Shown in pieces: positions 1 through 7,988 of a stretch of 18,961 nucleotides of DNA. The position numbers and the translations under genes were made by a program. The notes under the pieces were generated by a model that saw only the letters and a list, made by a program, of their open reading frames with translations, was not told the origin of the DNA and searched no databases. This DNA is from an uncultured Lachnospiraceae bacterium (lineage in GTDB: Bacteria; Bacillota; Clostridia; Lachnospirales; Lachnospiraceae). Each line of letters starts with the position of its first letter. The stretch's first letter is position 1. The DNA lies in assembly GCA_902496125.1 (NCBI GenBank), contig CABUZU010000028.1, forward strand, positions 1-18,961, given 5' to 3'.

Positions 1-98
1 AGCTTATGCAGAGTATCTTCCAAACGGAAAATGCCGATAAAGCCCTAAAATACAGGCTATACCGACATTTACCAGCTTATGAAAAGATAATCAGAAAT
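1..98 (-). pseudogene. Possible decayed C-terminal end of the lactate permease
   Basis: After the permease stop no frame stays open, but two short peptides in different frames resemble the C-terminal end of LctP-family permeases. One reads NVGIACILGL (about 69-40, minus strand) and the other RLEDTLHK (about 26-3). In full-length LctP a segment of the type SxxIACxxxGLxGxExD...T.K lies near the C-terminus. This suggests that the middle of the second half was deleted and the remaining tail then picked up frameshifts. The match is by eye and short, so it could be chance. The window edge hides whatever follows. Confidence 0.3.
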
Positions 99-890
99 TT
101 AGTAAGTTTTTCTTTTAAAAATATGAGCGGCGAAAATGGTACAAAGCATACTACAAATCGAACCTAAAATAACTGGTAGTTCTGCTCCAATAAAATGAGC
201 GGCTAGCCATGCTGGTACCACAAAGCTAAGTGCGGAAACCAAAATTGTAGGAATCATACCTTTTAAAGCTTTTAATCCTTTTCCACACATTGCAACCATA
301 ATAAATGGCGTAAGAATCATTAAAATTGCAAGCTGTGTACTAGTCGTTGCTGCTAAAACACCGGAATCAATACCAGTTACTGTTCCTAATGTAACGGTTG
401 GAATTCCTACAGAGCCAAATGCAGTGGGGGTTGCATTTGCCACAAGGCAAACACAAGCTGCAAATACAGGATTCATTCCAAGACCAACTAACATTCCAGC
501 TGGAATGGCAACGGCAGTTCCAAAACCTGCCATGCCTTCCATAAATCCGCCAAATCCCCAAGCAATAATTAAAACCAATACTCTTTTATCATTAGAAACA
601 GAGGTCAACATCTTTTTCATCACATCCATTGCCTTTGTTTCTAATGTTAAATTATAAGTAAATACTGCTGCAATAATTACAAGACCAATTGGCCAAATTG
701 CCATTAGAAATCCTTCTAAGCAGGCAGTTACTGCATTAATTGGAGTCATCTTCCAAAAAGAGATTCCTAAAACAATAGCAATAACAAGTGCAATACCGCA
801 AGCTTTAAAGCCTGGCATCTTTAGTCCACTTAATGCAATTACTAACCAAATAATTGGAAGCATTGCCAATATAAATTTTAGAATCATCAT
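99..890 (-). CDS. lctP: L-lactate permease, N-terminal half only (truncated)
   Basis: This is an integral membrane protein of the LctP/LldP lactate permease family, which imports lactate with protons. The 263 residues align with the first half of the family: the motif EGMAGFGTAVAIPAGMLVGLG (E. coli LldP has a similar EGAAGFGAPVAI), then NATPTAFGSVGIP and VTGID, with about seven or eight hydrophobic helices. Family members are usually about 500-560 residues, so roughly half is missing and the protein ends after a basic tail (KRKTY). A GGAGG lies 8 bases before the tandem ATG-ATG start. It begins 18 bases after the dehydrogenase stop and is the fourth gene of the lactate operon. Its function is doubtful: either a pseudogene, with lactate entering by another carrier, or a natural half-size form. 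Confidence 0.8.
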   Translation of the reverse strand: MMILKFILAMLPIIWLVIALSGLKMPGFKACGIALVIAIVLGISFWKMTPINAVTACLEGFLMAIWPIGLVIIAAVFTYNLTLETKAMDVMKKMLTSVSNDKRVLVLIIAWGFGGFMEGMAGFGTAVAIPAGMLVGLGMNPVFAACVCLVANATPTAFGSVGIPTVTLGTVTGIDSGVLAATTSTQLAILMILTPFIMVAMCGKGLKALKGMIPTILVSALSFVVPAWLAAHFIGAELPVILGSICSMLCTIFAAHIFKRKTY

Positions 891-908
891 GAGGCAATCC
901 TCCTTATT

Positions 909-2312
909 TTACTGGCAAATTTTATGAGGATTTAAGATGTTCTTAGGGTCAAATACTTTTTTAATTCCTTTCATTAATTCAATTACATCAGGAGAAAGAG
1001 ATTTTGATAAATATGGTTTTTTCGCAAATCCAATTCCATGCTCTCCTGATACTTTTCCTTCTAATTCATGAGCTTTTGCATAAATTAAATCCATTGCTTT
1101 ATTCATACGCTCATTCCATTCTTCATCTGTTAAATCATCTTTTAAGATATAGACATGAAGATTTCCATCTCCTGCATGACCAAAGGATTTAATACGAATC
1201 TGAATTTCTTTATCTAATGTATGAATGTATTCAACTAATTCATTTACCTTATTACGAGGAACAACACAATCTACTTCGTCCATATAAGTGGTGGAACCTT
1301 TGATTGCCTCTAAAAAAGCTCCTCTTGCTTTCCAAATGGACTCATCTCTTTCTTCTGTATCTGAAATCAATACATCGATTGCACCTTGTTCTAGACAGAT
1401 TTTCGCAACAATATCATAATCACTTTCAATTTCTTCTTCACTATTTCCGTCAAATTTTAATAACAAATATGCATCGGATTGGTTGTCTGGGAATTTTTTA
1501 CCCAAGTATTCTTCTGCATCAATAATAACTTCTCGTTGCATAAATTCAATTGCAGTTGGAATGGATTTCGACTGAATAATTAATGGTACCGTATTGATTG
1601 CCTGACTAAGGGTTGGGAAAGGCACTAATAAACTAACCGTTTTCTTTGGCAATGGCAACAATTTTAAAATAGCCTTTGTAACCATTCCAAGAGTTCCCTC
1701 AGAACCAATAATTAAATCTTTTATATCATATCCCGAACTATTCTTTACAATTTTACCGCCAAGCTCTAATACACGGCCATCTGGTAAAACAACCTCTAAT
1801 CCACGTACATAATCTCTTGTTACACCATATTTCACGGCTCTCATTCCACCGGCATTCGTACTAATATTACCGCCAATCGTTGCTGATTTTTCACCTGGGT
1901 CTGGTGGATAGAAGAAATCATGGTCTTCTACGTAAGCTGCAAGGTCCATTAATAATACACCTGGCTCTACTGTAATTGTTAAGTTTTCTTGGTCTAATTC
2001 TAAGATATGGTTCATTAATGTCGTATCCAACATAATACCGTGTTCCATAGGAACGGAAGAACCTACAAGCCCAGTACCTGCTCCTCTAGGAGTTACAGGA
2101 ATATTGTTTTCATAGGCATAAGCCATAATCTTTGATACTTCTTCGGTTGAGATTACACGAACAACAATATCTGGCCAACTTTTTGTATCACTTAATTCAT
2201 CATGGCTATACTCTTCATTAATCTCTTCTCCATAAAGAATTCTCTTAGGATCATTAATCACATTTTTAATAAATTCAATATCTGAAGCTTCTAATGTTTT
2301 ATAATTACTCAT
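909..2312 (-). CDS. lctD: FAD-dependent lactate dehydrogenase subunit (GlcD/LctD type)
   Basis: This is a 467-residue flavoprotein of the GlcD/D-lactate dehydrogenase family. The N-terminal FAD-binding (PCMH) fold shows PRGAGTGLVG near residue 76, followed by DPGEKSATIGGNISTNAGG. The C-terminal FAD-oxidase domain has GHAGDGNLHVYI and VSGEHGIGFAKK, both typical of the family and bearing active-site histidines. Next to etfA and etfB it is expected to form the soluble LDH/Etf complex that oxidises lactate to pyruvate with NAD+, driven by simultaneous oxidation of reduced ferredoxin (known for LctBCD of Acetobacterium woodii). I place the start at the ATG at 2312, because AAAGGAGG lies 6 bases before it. 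The in-frame ATG 24 bases upstream lies inside etfA and has no such site. The gene overlaps the end of etfA by 8 bases, so translational coupling is likely. Stereospecificity (D versus L) cannot be read from the sequence. Confidence 0.88.
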   Translation of the reverse strand: MSNYKTLEASDIEFIKNVINDPKRILYGEEINEEYSHDELSDTKSWPDIVVRVISTEEVSKIMAYAYENNIPVTPRGAGTGLVGSSVPMEHGIMLDTTLMNHILELDQENLTITVEPGVLLMDLAAYVEDHDFFYPPDPGEKSATIGGNISTNAGGMRAVKYGVTRDYVRGLEVVLPDGRVLELGGKIVKNSSGYDIKDLIIGSEGTLGMVTKAILKLLPLPKKTVSLLVPFPTLSQAINTVPLIIQSKSIPTAIEFMQREVIIDAEEYLGKKFPDNQSDAYLLLKFDGNSEEEIESDYDIVAKICLEQGAIDVLISDTEERDESIWKARGAFLEAIKGSTTYMDEVDCVVPRNKVNELVEYIHTLDKEIQIRIKSFGHAGDGNLHVYILKDDLTDEEWNERMNKAMDLIYAKAHELEGKVSGEHGIGFAKKPYLSKSLSPDVIELMKGIKKVFDPKNILNPHKICQ

Positions 2313-3495
2313 GGCTGCCTCCTTTAATCTTTTCAATCATTTTTGGAATAATTTCGTATAAATCTCCTACTAGACAATAATGAGCGGTTTCAAAAATGGT
2401 TGCTGATGGGTCTGAATTAATTGCTACGATTGTTTCTGAATTTTTCATACCTGCTACAAACTGAACAGCACCAGATACACCACAAGTAATAATTAAACGA
2501 GGTCTTACTGTACGTCCACTAAGACCTACTTGACATTTCGCATCTGCCCAACCTGCTTCTACAATCGGTCTACTACATGCAAACATACCACCTAATAGAT
2601 CTGCTAATTCCTGTATCATTGCTAAATCTTCTTGTTTTCTTACGCCTCGACCGGCAACGACTAAAACATCGGCACTTTCAATAAATTTTTCTTTTTCTTT
2701 TTCAATGATATCAATAACTTCCATATTGGTTTTTAATTTATCCGATGCAATTTCACATTTTACGATTTCACCTGAAATTTCATCACTACGCTTAGGTGCA
2801 TTCATTACCTTATAACGAACGGTCGCCATCTGTGGACGGTTATTCGGTGTTAAAATCTGAGCCATGATGTTACCACCAAATGCTGGACGAATTTGAACTA
2901 AATCGGTATCTTCATTGATATCTAGAATTGTACAGTCAGCAGTTAAACCCGTACGCATACGTGCTGCAACACGAGGTGCTAACTGTCTGCCTACTGTTGT
3001 TGCTCCTACTAAAATTGCAGATGGCTTTTGAGCATTAATAAAATCTTCAAATACAGCAGTATAAGGCTCAATCATAAAACGAGCTAATTTTTCATCGTCA
3101 TAAACAAATACCTTATCTACTCCATAATGTAATAATTCTTCACATTTTCCATCTAGGTGACTTCCAATAAACAGTGCATAAACTGGATGATGAATTTTTG
3201 CTGCAAGCTCTCTTGCTTTCCCAATTAATTCCATGGTTACTGGATGAATCTTACCATCTACATGGTCTACATAAACTGCGATTCCATTCCATAAACTCTT
3301 ATCAATCTGTGGCTTTTCATCTTCAATATAGGTAACAGCTCCTTTAGGACCCTTTTTCACACAAAGTTTGCAAGTCTTACAAGCTGCATTAATTTCTAAT
3401 TTTCCATCTTTTTCTTCTAGTGCTCCAAATGGACATACATCAATCAAAGCCTGAATATCTTCGATTTTACTTTGGTCAATAATTAACTTTCCCAT
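2305..3495 (-). CDS. etfA: Electron-transfer flavoprotein alpha subunit with N-terminal ferredoxin domain
   Basis: This 396-residue protein is the EtfA/LctC partner of the lactate dehydrogenase. Residues 1-60 form a ferredoxin-like extension with Cys21 (in CPFGA) and Cys39, Cys42 and Cys45 (CKTCKLC), enough for one [4Fe-4S] cluster. The position where a second motif would place its CP cysteine is Gly49-Pro50, and the first-motif cysteines are missing, so a second cluster is not expected. The Etf alpha domains follow. The C-terminal FAD site reads SGRTVRPRLIITCGVSGAVQ and then AINSDPSATIF and GDLYEIIP, the usual electron-shuttling FAD pocket. An AGGAGG site lies 5 bases before the ATG. The gene sits 14 bases after etfB and runs 8 bases into lctD. 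The ferredoxin extension fits the bifurcating/confurcating lactate dehydrogenase group rather than fatty-acid oxidation ETFs. Confidence 0.9.
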   Translation of the reverse strand: MGKLIIDQSKIEDIQALIDVCPFGALEEKDGKLEINAACKTCKLCVKKGPKGAVTYIEDEKPQIDKSLWNGIAVYVDHVDGKIHPVTMELIGKARELAAKIHHPVYALFIGSHLDGKCEELLHYGVDKVFVYDDEKLARFMIEPYTAVFEDFINAQKPSAILVGATTVGRQLAPRVAARMRTGLTADCTILDINEDTDLVQIRPAFGGNIMAQILTPNNRPQMATVRYKVMNAPKRSDEISGEIVKCEIASDKLKTNMEVIDIIEKEKEKFIESADVLVVAGRGVRKQEDLAMIQELADLLGGMFACSRPIVEAGWADAKCQVGLSGRTVRPRLIITCGVSGAVQFVAGMKNSETIVAINSDPSATIFETAHYCLVGDLYEIIPKMIEKIKGGSHE

Positions 3496-3509
3496 GACAA
3501 CCTCCTAAT

Positions 3510-4298
3510 TTAGATAAACTTCAACTCTTTTACCTTGTCAAATAAACGTTGTGCCAATTCCTCGCCTTCGCCATTCCAAAATTCCTGCGAATCATTTACT
3601 TCTGGAGGGAAAATACGTTGGACCTGTGTTGGCGAACCATTTAATCCATAATGCATCTCATCTTGATCTTCCATATCAGCAAGACTATATATTAAAATCT
3701 CTTTATCTTTCGTTGCCTGTTTTTTTAAATAAGAAGGAAGTCTTGGTTGGAAGATATCTTTATCTACAGAAAGAAGACAAGGATATTTTACCTTAGTAAT
3801 TTCAATATCTTCTGCCATGTCCATTGCAACGGTAATACTGTCATCGGTAACTTCTCGAATTTCACAAACATTTGCAATACTTGGAATATTAAGCCACTCT
3901 GAAACTTCTGAACCAACTTGAGCAGTATCACCATCTGTAGTCTGTTTTCCACAAAGAATCAAATCAAATTCACCCATCTTTTTGATACCCTGTGCAATCG
4001 TATAGCTAGTTGCTAATACATCAGCCCCACCAAATTTTCTATCGGATAAAATTGCACCTTGGTCTACTCCTAACGAATAAGCTTCCTTAATTACCTTTGC
4101 TGCCTGAGGTGGTCCCATTGTTACAACACTTACGGTTCCGCCTTTCTCATTTCTAATACGAAAAGCAGTCTCTAACGCATATAAATCATAAGGATTCATC
4201 TTAGAATCTACACCATTTCTCTTTAATACACCAGTTACAGGATCTACCTCTACCTTATTGCTGGCAGGAACCTGTTTAATACAAACTAAAATATTCAT
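3510..4298 (-). CDS. etfB: Electron-transfer flavoprotein beta subunit (bifurcating type)
   Basis: This is a 262-residue EtfB/LctB. It starts with MNILVCIKQVPAS and KMNPYDLYALETA, hallmarks of the family, and has CGKQTTDGDTAQVG at residues 116-129. That nucleotide-binding loop holds the bifurcating FAD in complexes of this kind (established for bifurcating ETFs; the assignment here is by motif and context). It is the first gene of the lactate operon, with an AAAGGGG ribosome site 6 bases before the ATG. The promoter and operator described at 4349-4422 lie directly upstream. With EtfA and LctD it should pass electrons between lactate, NAD+ and ferredoxin in the cytoplasm. Confidence 0.9.
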   Translation of the reverse strand: MNILVCIKQVPASNKVEVDPVTGVLKRNGVDSKMNPYDLYALETAFRIRNEKGGTVSVVTMGPPQAAKVIKEAYSLGVDQGAILSDRKFGGADVLATSYTIAQGIKKMGEFDLILCGKQTTDGDTAQVGSEVSEWLNIPSIANVCEIREVTDDSITVAMDMAEDIEITKVKYPCLLSVDKDIFQPRLPSYLKKQATKDKEILIYSLADMEDQDEMHYGLNGSPTQVQRIFPPEVNDSQEFWNGEGEELAQRLFDKVKELKFI

Positions 4299-4348
4299 GT
4301 AATACCCCTTTCAACAGTGTTTCTTGTCTTCGTACAATCTTTGTAAGT

Positions 4349-4373
4349 TTGGTTGAATTATTGGTTCAACCAA
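4349..4373. repeat. Second dyad in the lactate operon leader
   Basis: There is a perfect 9-bp inverted repeat, TTGGTTGAA (4349-4357) and TTCAACCAA (4365-4373), with a 7-base centre. It touches the operator at 4373-4387 and repeats the TTGGT/ACCAA half-site, with a further TTGGTT in its centre. It could be an auxiliary site for the same regulator or an RNA hairpin in the leader, since it falls downstream of the predicted start of transcription. Confidence 0.5.
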
Positions 4374-4387
4374 TTGGTCTTACCAAT
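4373..4387. promoter_or_regulatory. GntR/PdhR-like operator of the lactate operon
   Basis: The sequence ATTGGTCTTACCAAT is a perfect palindrome of 6-bp arms around 3 bases. It matches the TGGT-N3-ACCA core recognised by FadR-subfamily GntR regulators such as PdhR and LldR, which respond to pyruvate or lactate (established for those proteins). It covers about +1 to +15 of the predicted transcript, an ideal position for repression. No GntR gene lies in this window. Confidence 0.7.
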
Positions 4388-4393
4388 ATCTAG

Positions 4394-4422
4394 AGTATAG
4401 CATTTATTATTTTATTTGTCTA
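4394..4422 (-). promoter_or_regulatory. Sigma-A promoter of etfB-etfA-lctD-lctP
   Basis: On the minus strand, -35 TAGACA (4422-4417) is followed after 17 bases by -10 TATACT (4399-4394). The -10 is preceded by TGC, making it an extended -10. Five of six -35 bases match the consensus. The start of transcription should fall near 4387, giving a leader of about 90 bases before etfB. Confidence 0.75.
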
Positions 4423-4562
4423 GTGGTTTTTTGTGTATTTTTTATGTTTTTATCTTATATTTTGTTTATTTTTTATCATTTTTGCACAATCATATAAAAT
4501 TGGTACTACCATTCATTCGTCTTTTGTATGATTATTATGAAATGATTTGTAATCTTTTTAGC

Positions 4563-4593
4563 ATAAAAAAAAGAGAGTCTTTACTCTCTTTTT
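4563..4593 (-). terminator. Intrinsic terminator of the sensor kinase gene
   Basis: The arms are 4568-4578 and 4583-4593 (AAGAGAGT paired with ACTCTCTT, extended by A-T pairs) with a 4-base loop, followed on the minus strand by a run of T. The stop codon of the kinase gene lies in the hairpin, so the stem also encodes the final RKRE. Nothing else is evident in the AT-rich stretch between this terminator and the lactate promoter. Confidence 0.85.
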
Positions 4594-7181
4594 CGATACC
4601 TAGAAATTACTTTTAACATTTTTTCAGAATCTAATGGCTTACTTAAATGCTCATTCATTCCAGCATTTTTAGACTTATAGACATCATCTGAAAAAGCATT
4701 TGCCGTCATGGCAATAATTGCAACTTTCTTCGCATCCTCTCTTTCTAAACTTCGAATTAAATTCGTCGTTTCAATTCCATCCATATGAGGCATCATAATA
4801 TCCATTAAGATTACATCATATTCACCTACTTTTGAAACAACAAATGCATCCATTGCCTGCATTCCGTCCTCAGCTGTATCAACTAGTGCACCTGCATCTT
4901 CTAATATAAACTGTGCAACCTCTTTATTTAATTCATTATCTTCTACAAGTAAAATCTTCATTCCACTAATATTACCATCTTCTATCACATCATTTGTTAA
5001 ATCTGGTGCAATTTCAAAAGTCATTGTCACAGTGAATTTACTTCCTACATTCTTTTCACTTTCTACTCGTATTTCTCCATCCATTAAATCTAATAATTTC
5101 TTTGCAATCGGCATTCCCAGTCCCATTCCATGATAGCTACTAAAATCTTCTGAATTTTCCTTCTCAAATGGATCAAAAATATGTTTTTTAAAACTTGTAT
5201 CAATCCCAATTCCAGTGTCTTCTATTGTAAACTCATAGGTAACATGGTCCTTTGTTTCATCAATCATTTTAGAAGAACATTTTACGATACCTTCATACTT
5301 ATTATACTTTATCGCATTTGACATTAAATTCATAAATATTCGTCTTATATGGAGCGGACTTCCATAAAGCTTTTTATACTTTAAGTTGACACATTTATCA
5401 CTTTCTATTTTAATTTTCATTTCTTGTCCACGCATCTTTGACAAAATGACCACATCATCTAATAACTCTATAATATCAAATGGCTCATGAAGTAAGACGG
5501 TTGTCTCATCTTGCAATTTGCTCATATCTAAAACATCATTAATTAATGACATTAAATATCTTGCAGCATCCTTCGCTTTCTTACGATTTCTTTTTAAAAA
5601 TTCTACATCCTCTGGAAAACGCTCACTCATATCAATAATACCAATGATACCATTTAGAGGAGTTCGAATATCATGAGACATTCTTAGCAGAAAATTATTC
5701 TTTGCTTCATCTGCCCTTTTTGCACCCTCTAATGCTTGACTCATAAGTTTGATTTGTTTTCGTTCTTTTTGGACTAGCTCTTCTACATTACGAAATCCTA
5801 TTACCACACTATTTTTTAAAACGTTGGATTTCACTTTTGATACATGAGCTTCCACACAAAATAGTTCTCCTGTATTTGTCGAACAATTATAACGCATTGT
5901 AAAATGCGTACTGTTTTTAAATTTATTTGACAAAACCTCTCTATTAAAATTATTAAAAACATCTTCTTGGTCTTCTGATACAACATAATATCTGATATAG
6001 GTCTTTAATGCCTCATCGTATCCCAAAATCTTATTATTCTTTTTATTTAAAAATTTATCAATATATCCGTCCTCTACTTTTGCAACTTGAATAATATCAT
6101 GCTTTAAGTCAACATAAATTACCGACATATAATATTCACCAAGTGCCTGCATCACTGAACGACTATAAAGTAACTCATGACTCATTTCAGCTACACTCAT
6201 AATGATATCGTCGGTATATCGGTAACCCATAACGATTTGGAATCCTTCATGCTTTGCATGAACCCTTGCTATCTGTACTTCAAAACAACGATGCCCTGCC
6301 GCATTCGTAGACGCATTATAACGATAACAAAGTCTGTCCTCTATCGAAAGATGTTCCATTAAGTAAGAAGCACTTAACTTTTCTAAAAAATCAACCGCCG
6401 TTTCTTTTATCACATAATTATCATAGTAAAAGCGAATTCGTTCTTTATACGACTGCTTTTCTGTATTTGACAACGCGGTAATAACTGCACCATGAGTCCT
6501 TTCATCCTCTTTAATCGGCTTTATTGTATCCTCTATTAAATCACAATAATAAACAGAAGTATAATCAATACACAAAGCATCAAGAAAATGCTTTTCTCTT
6601 TCTAATCTCTCCTGTCTTTCTTGAAGCTTTTGCATGATTTTTTTATTTTCACGCATATAGCTTAAATGAATCCCTACATCCGATACCAACTTTGTTGACA
6701 TTTCTAAAAAGTTTAATTCTGGATTATCTAAGCCGATAAATCCATTTAACTTTCCATTCGAAAAAATAGGAACTGCAATTTCTGAATGAATTCCTTGCAT
6801 CTTCAACAATTGATATTCCGATGGCATCGTATCTTTTAGTACTTCTACATCCGGTATCATAATACTCTGGCCTTTATTAAACTTAGCCTGCCAGTGAGGC
6901 ATTAAATCTATGGAGATATCTTGTAACAAATCTTTTTGTGATGATACACCTTCTTTACACCATTCAAAGGTGTTATGGTAACGGTCTTTTTTAGGTGACG
7001 CCCAATCAAAAATATAAACTCGTTCTGATTGAGTATATTCCCCTACTTCTTCTAATAAACATGGTATTCGTAAATCAAATTCTTTCTCATCTGTAGCTTG
7101 TTCTAATAATGTCAGCTTTTCAAATACTGCATCCATACTTTTTATCTTTTCTGTATACCGTTCATATTTGTTTTTCTCCAT
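4581..7181 (-). CDS. Hybrid sensor histidine kinase with GAF and receiver domains
   Basis: With the start at the ATG at 7181 this is an 866-residue cytoplasmic kinase with no membrane segment. A GAF domain covers about residues 10-170 (YIFDWASPKK, IAVPIFSNGKLNGFIGLDNP). Two similar PAS-like sensor repeats follow (about 195-320 and 340-460), each with a [MC]RYN.STN motif. The HisKA box SHDIRTPLNGI has the phosphorylatable His503. The ATPase domain shows an N box (NLMSNAIKYN), DTGIGID and GMGLGMPIAKK. The C-terminal receiver has phospho-acceptor Asp794 in ILMDIMMP and Lys in LSKPL. I prefer this start because GGGGAG lies shortly before it and the upstream in-frame sequence appears to come from a broken gene (7182-7877), but the frame stays open to 7853 and a GTG at 7694 would give 1037 residues. 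The signal and the output partner are unknown. Confidence 0.82.
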   Translation of the reverse strand: MEKNKYERYTEKIKSMDAVFEKLTLLEQATDEKEFDLRIPCLLEEVGEYTQSERVYIFDWASPKKDRYHNTFEWCKEGVSSQKDLLQDISIDLMPHWQAKFNKGQSIMIPDVEVLKDTMPSEYQLLKMQGIHSEIAVPIFSNGKLNGFIGLDNPELNFLEMSTKLVSDVGIHLSYMRENKKIMQKLQERQERLEREKHFLDALCIDYTSVYYCDLIEDTIKPIKEDERTHGAVITALSNTEKQSYKERIRFYYDNYVIKETAVDFLEKLSASYLMEHLSIEDRLCYRYNASTNAAGHRCFEVQIARVHAKHEGFQIVMGYRYTDDIIMSVAEMSHELLYSRSVMQALGEYYMSVIYVDLKHDIIQVAKVEDGYIDKFLNKKNNKILGYDEALKTYIRYYVVSEDQEDVFNNFNREVLSNKFKNSTHFTMRYNCSTNTGELFCVEAHVSKVKSNVLKNSVVIGFRNVEELVQKERKQIKLMSQALEGAKRADEAKNNFLLRMSHDIRTPLNGIIGIIDMSERFPEDVEFLKRNRKKAKDAARYLMSLINDVLDMSKLQDETTVLLHEPFDIIELLDDVVILSKMRGQEMKIKIESDKCVNLKYKKLYGSPLHIRRIFMNLMSNAIKYNKYEGIVKCSSKMIDETKDHVTYEFTIEDTGIGIDTSFKKHIFDPFEKENSEDFSSYHGMGLGMPIAKKLLDLMDGEIRVESEKNVGSKFTVTMTFEIAPDLTNDVIEDGNISGMKILLVEDNELNKEVAQFILEDAGALVDTAEDGMQAMDAFVVSKVGEYDVILMDIMMPHMDGIETTNLIRSLEREDAKKVAIIAMTANAFSDDVYKSKNAGMNEHLSKPLDSEKMLKVISRYRKRE

Positions 7182-7877
7182 TTTACTCCCCTTTTTAATA
7201 ATCAATCGAATAATCTCTAATTGACGTTTATTATCTTCTGATGCAACCCTTGCTAAGACTCCTAGTTCCGTATCTTCTATTCCAACCATAAATAAAGCAA
7301 AACTCTTTAATAGTCGGTCACCTGATTGTCTTCCAAAAATCTCATTTACTAACTTAAAATTTGAAATATCAAGTACAATAATATCAAACTCTTCGTCTGG
7401 TTCTTCATCCATTCGCTTCTTTGCTTTATAATAAAAGGCAGATGCTCGGTATAAATTTGTCAGTTGGTCTCTTTCTAATACAGCAATCGTATTATTTACT
7501 TCTCGAATCTCTTTCAGTACTTTTTGTAATTGATGATTACTCTTCATTAATGCACGTTGTGAATTAATAAGTTGATTATTGCCTACCTTTCGCATAGCTT
7601 CACGAATATAATCAAAATGACCAATAATATAATCTGCTGTTTCTAATAATGTTCGATTTTTAAATATGGAAGCTAATAACTTATACAACCACACTGCATA
7701 ATCCTTTACAATTTTATCTTCCTCTAAAATATACGCCGTATATAAAAAATCAATATTGTACTTTGTATCTCGGCGTATAATCTTCTTTGTGTACTTACTA
7801 AGCTTTGAAAAATATTCTGGTCTGCCATTTTCTTCACAACGAAAGGCAACATCTTATTCCATCCATAACAAACTCAT
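7182..7877 (-). pseudogene. Broken GGDEF-type gene fused to the kinase
   Basis: An ATG at 7877 with an AGGGG-type ribosome site reads MSLLWME, then meets TAA at 7856-7854, and then stays open all the way into the kinase. The open part holds a helical region (ALMKSNHQLQKVLKEIREVN, coiled-coil-like) and the first half of a GGDEF-like domain: RDQLTNLYRASAFYYKAKK, DIIVLDISNFKLVNEIFG and SGDRLLKSFA. It stops making sense at LARVASED, where the GGDEF signature and second half should follow; after that comes about 17 residues of unrelated sequence and then the kinase ATG. This looks like a nonsense mutation at codon 8 plus a deletion that joined two neighbouring signalling genes. Alternatively, translation from GTG at 7694 could make a real fusion protein. 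Confidence 0.6.
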
Positions 7878-7918
7878 TTTTCCTACCCCTTATCTTATGA
7901 AAATTCTTTTCCTATTGT

Positions 7919-7948
7919 ATTTTAGCATAGTTATATACTAATTTGCAA
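7919..7948 (-). promoter_or_regulatory. Putative promoter upstream of the broken GGDEF/kinase region
   Basis: On the minus strand, TTGCAA (7948-7943) is followed after 18 bases by TAAAAT (7924-7919), preceded by TGC. It lies about 40 bases before the ATG at 7877 and would transcribe the pseudogene and the kinase. The -35 match is moderate. Confidence 0.45.
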
Positions 7949-7956
7949 GGTATTCG

Positions 7957-7988
7957 AAAAAAAGGGAACGATAACTATCGTTCCCTTT
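7957..7988 (-). terminator. Intrinsic terminator of the BCCT/rpoN operon
   Basis: The stem AAAGGGAACGA (7961-7971) pairs perfectly with TCGTTCCCTTT (7978-7988), around TAACTA, and is followed on the minus strand by seven T. The stop codon of the BCCT gene lies within the loop region, so the stem encodes the final residues SERER. Confidence 0.92.

Noticed and set aside
2310..2336. Upstream ATG at 2336 as the start of the lactate dehydrogenase gene
   Set aside because: It lies well inside etfA and has no ribosome site, while the ATG at 2312 follows AAAGGAGG by 6 bases.
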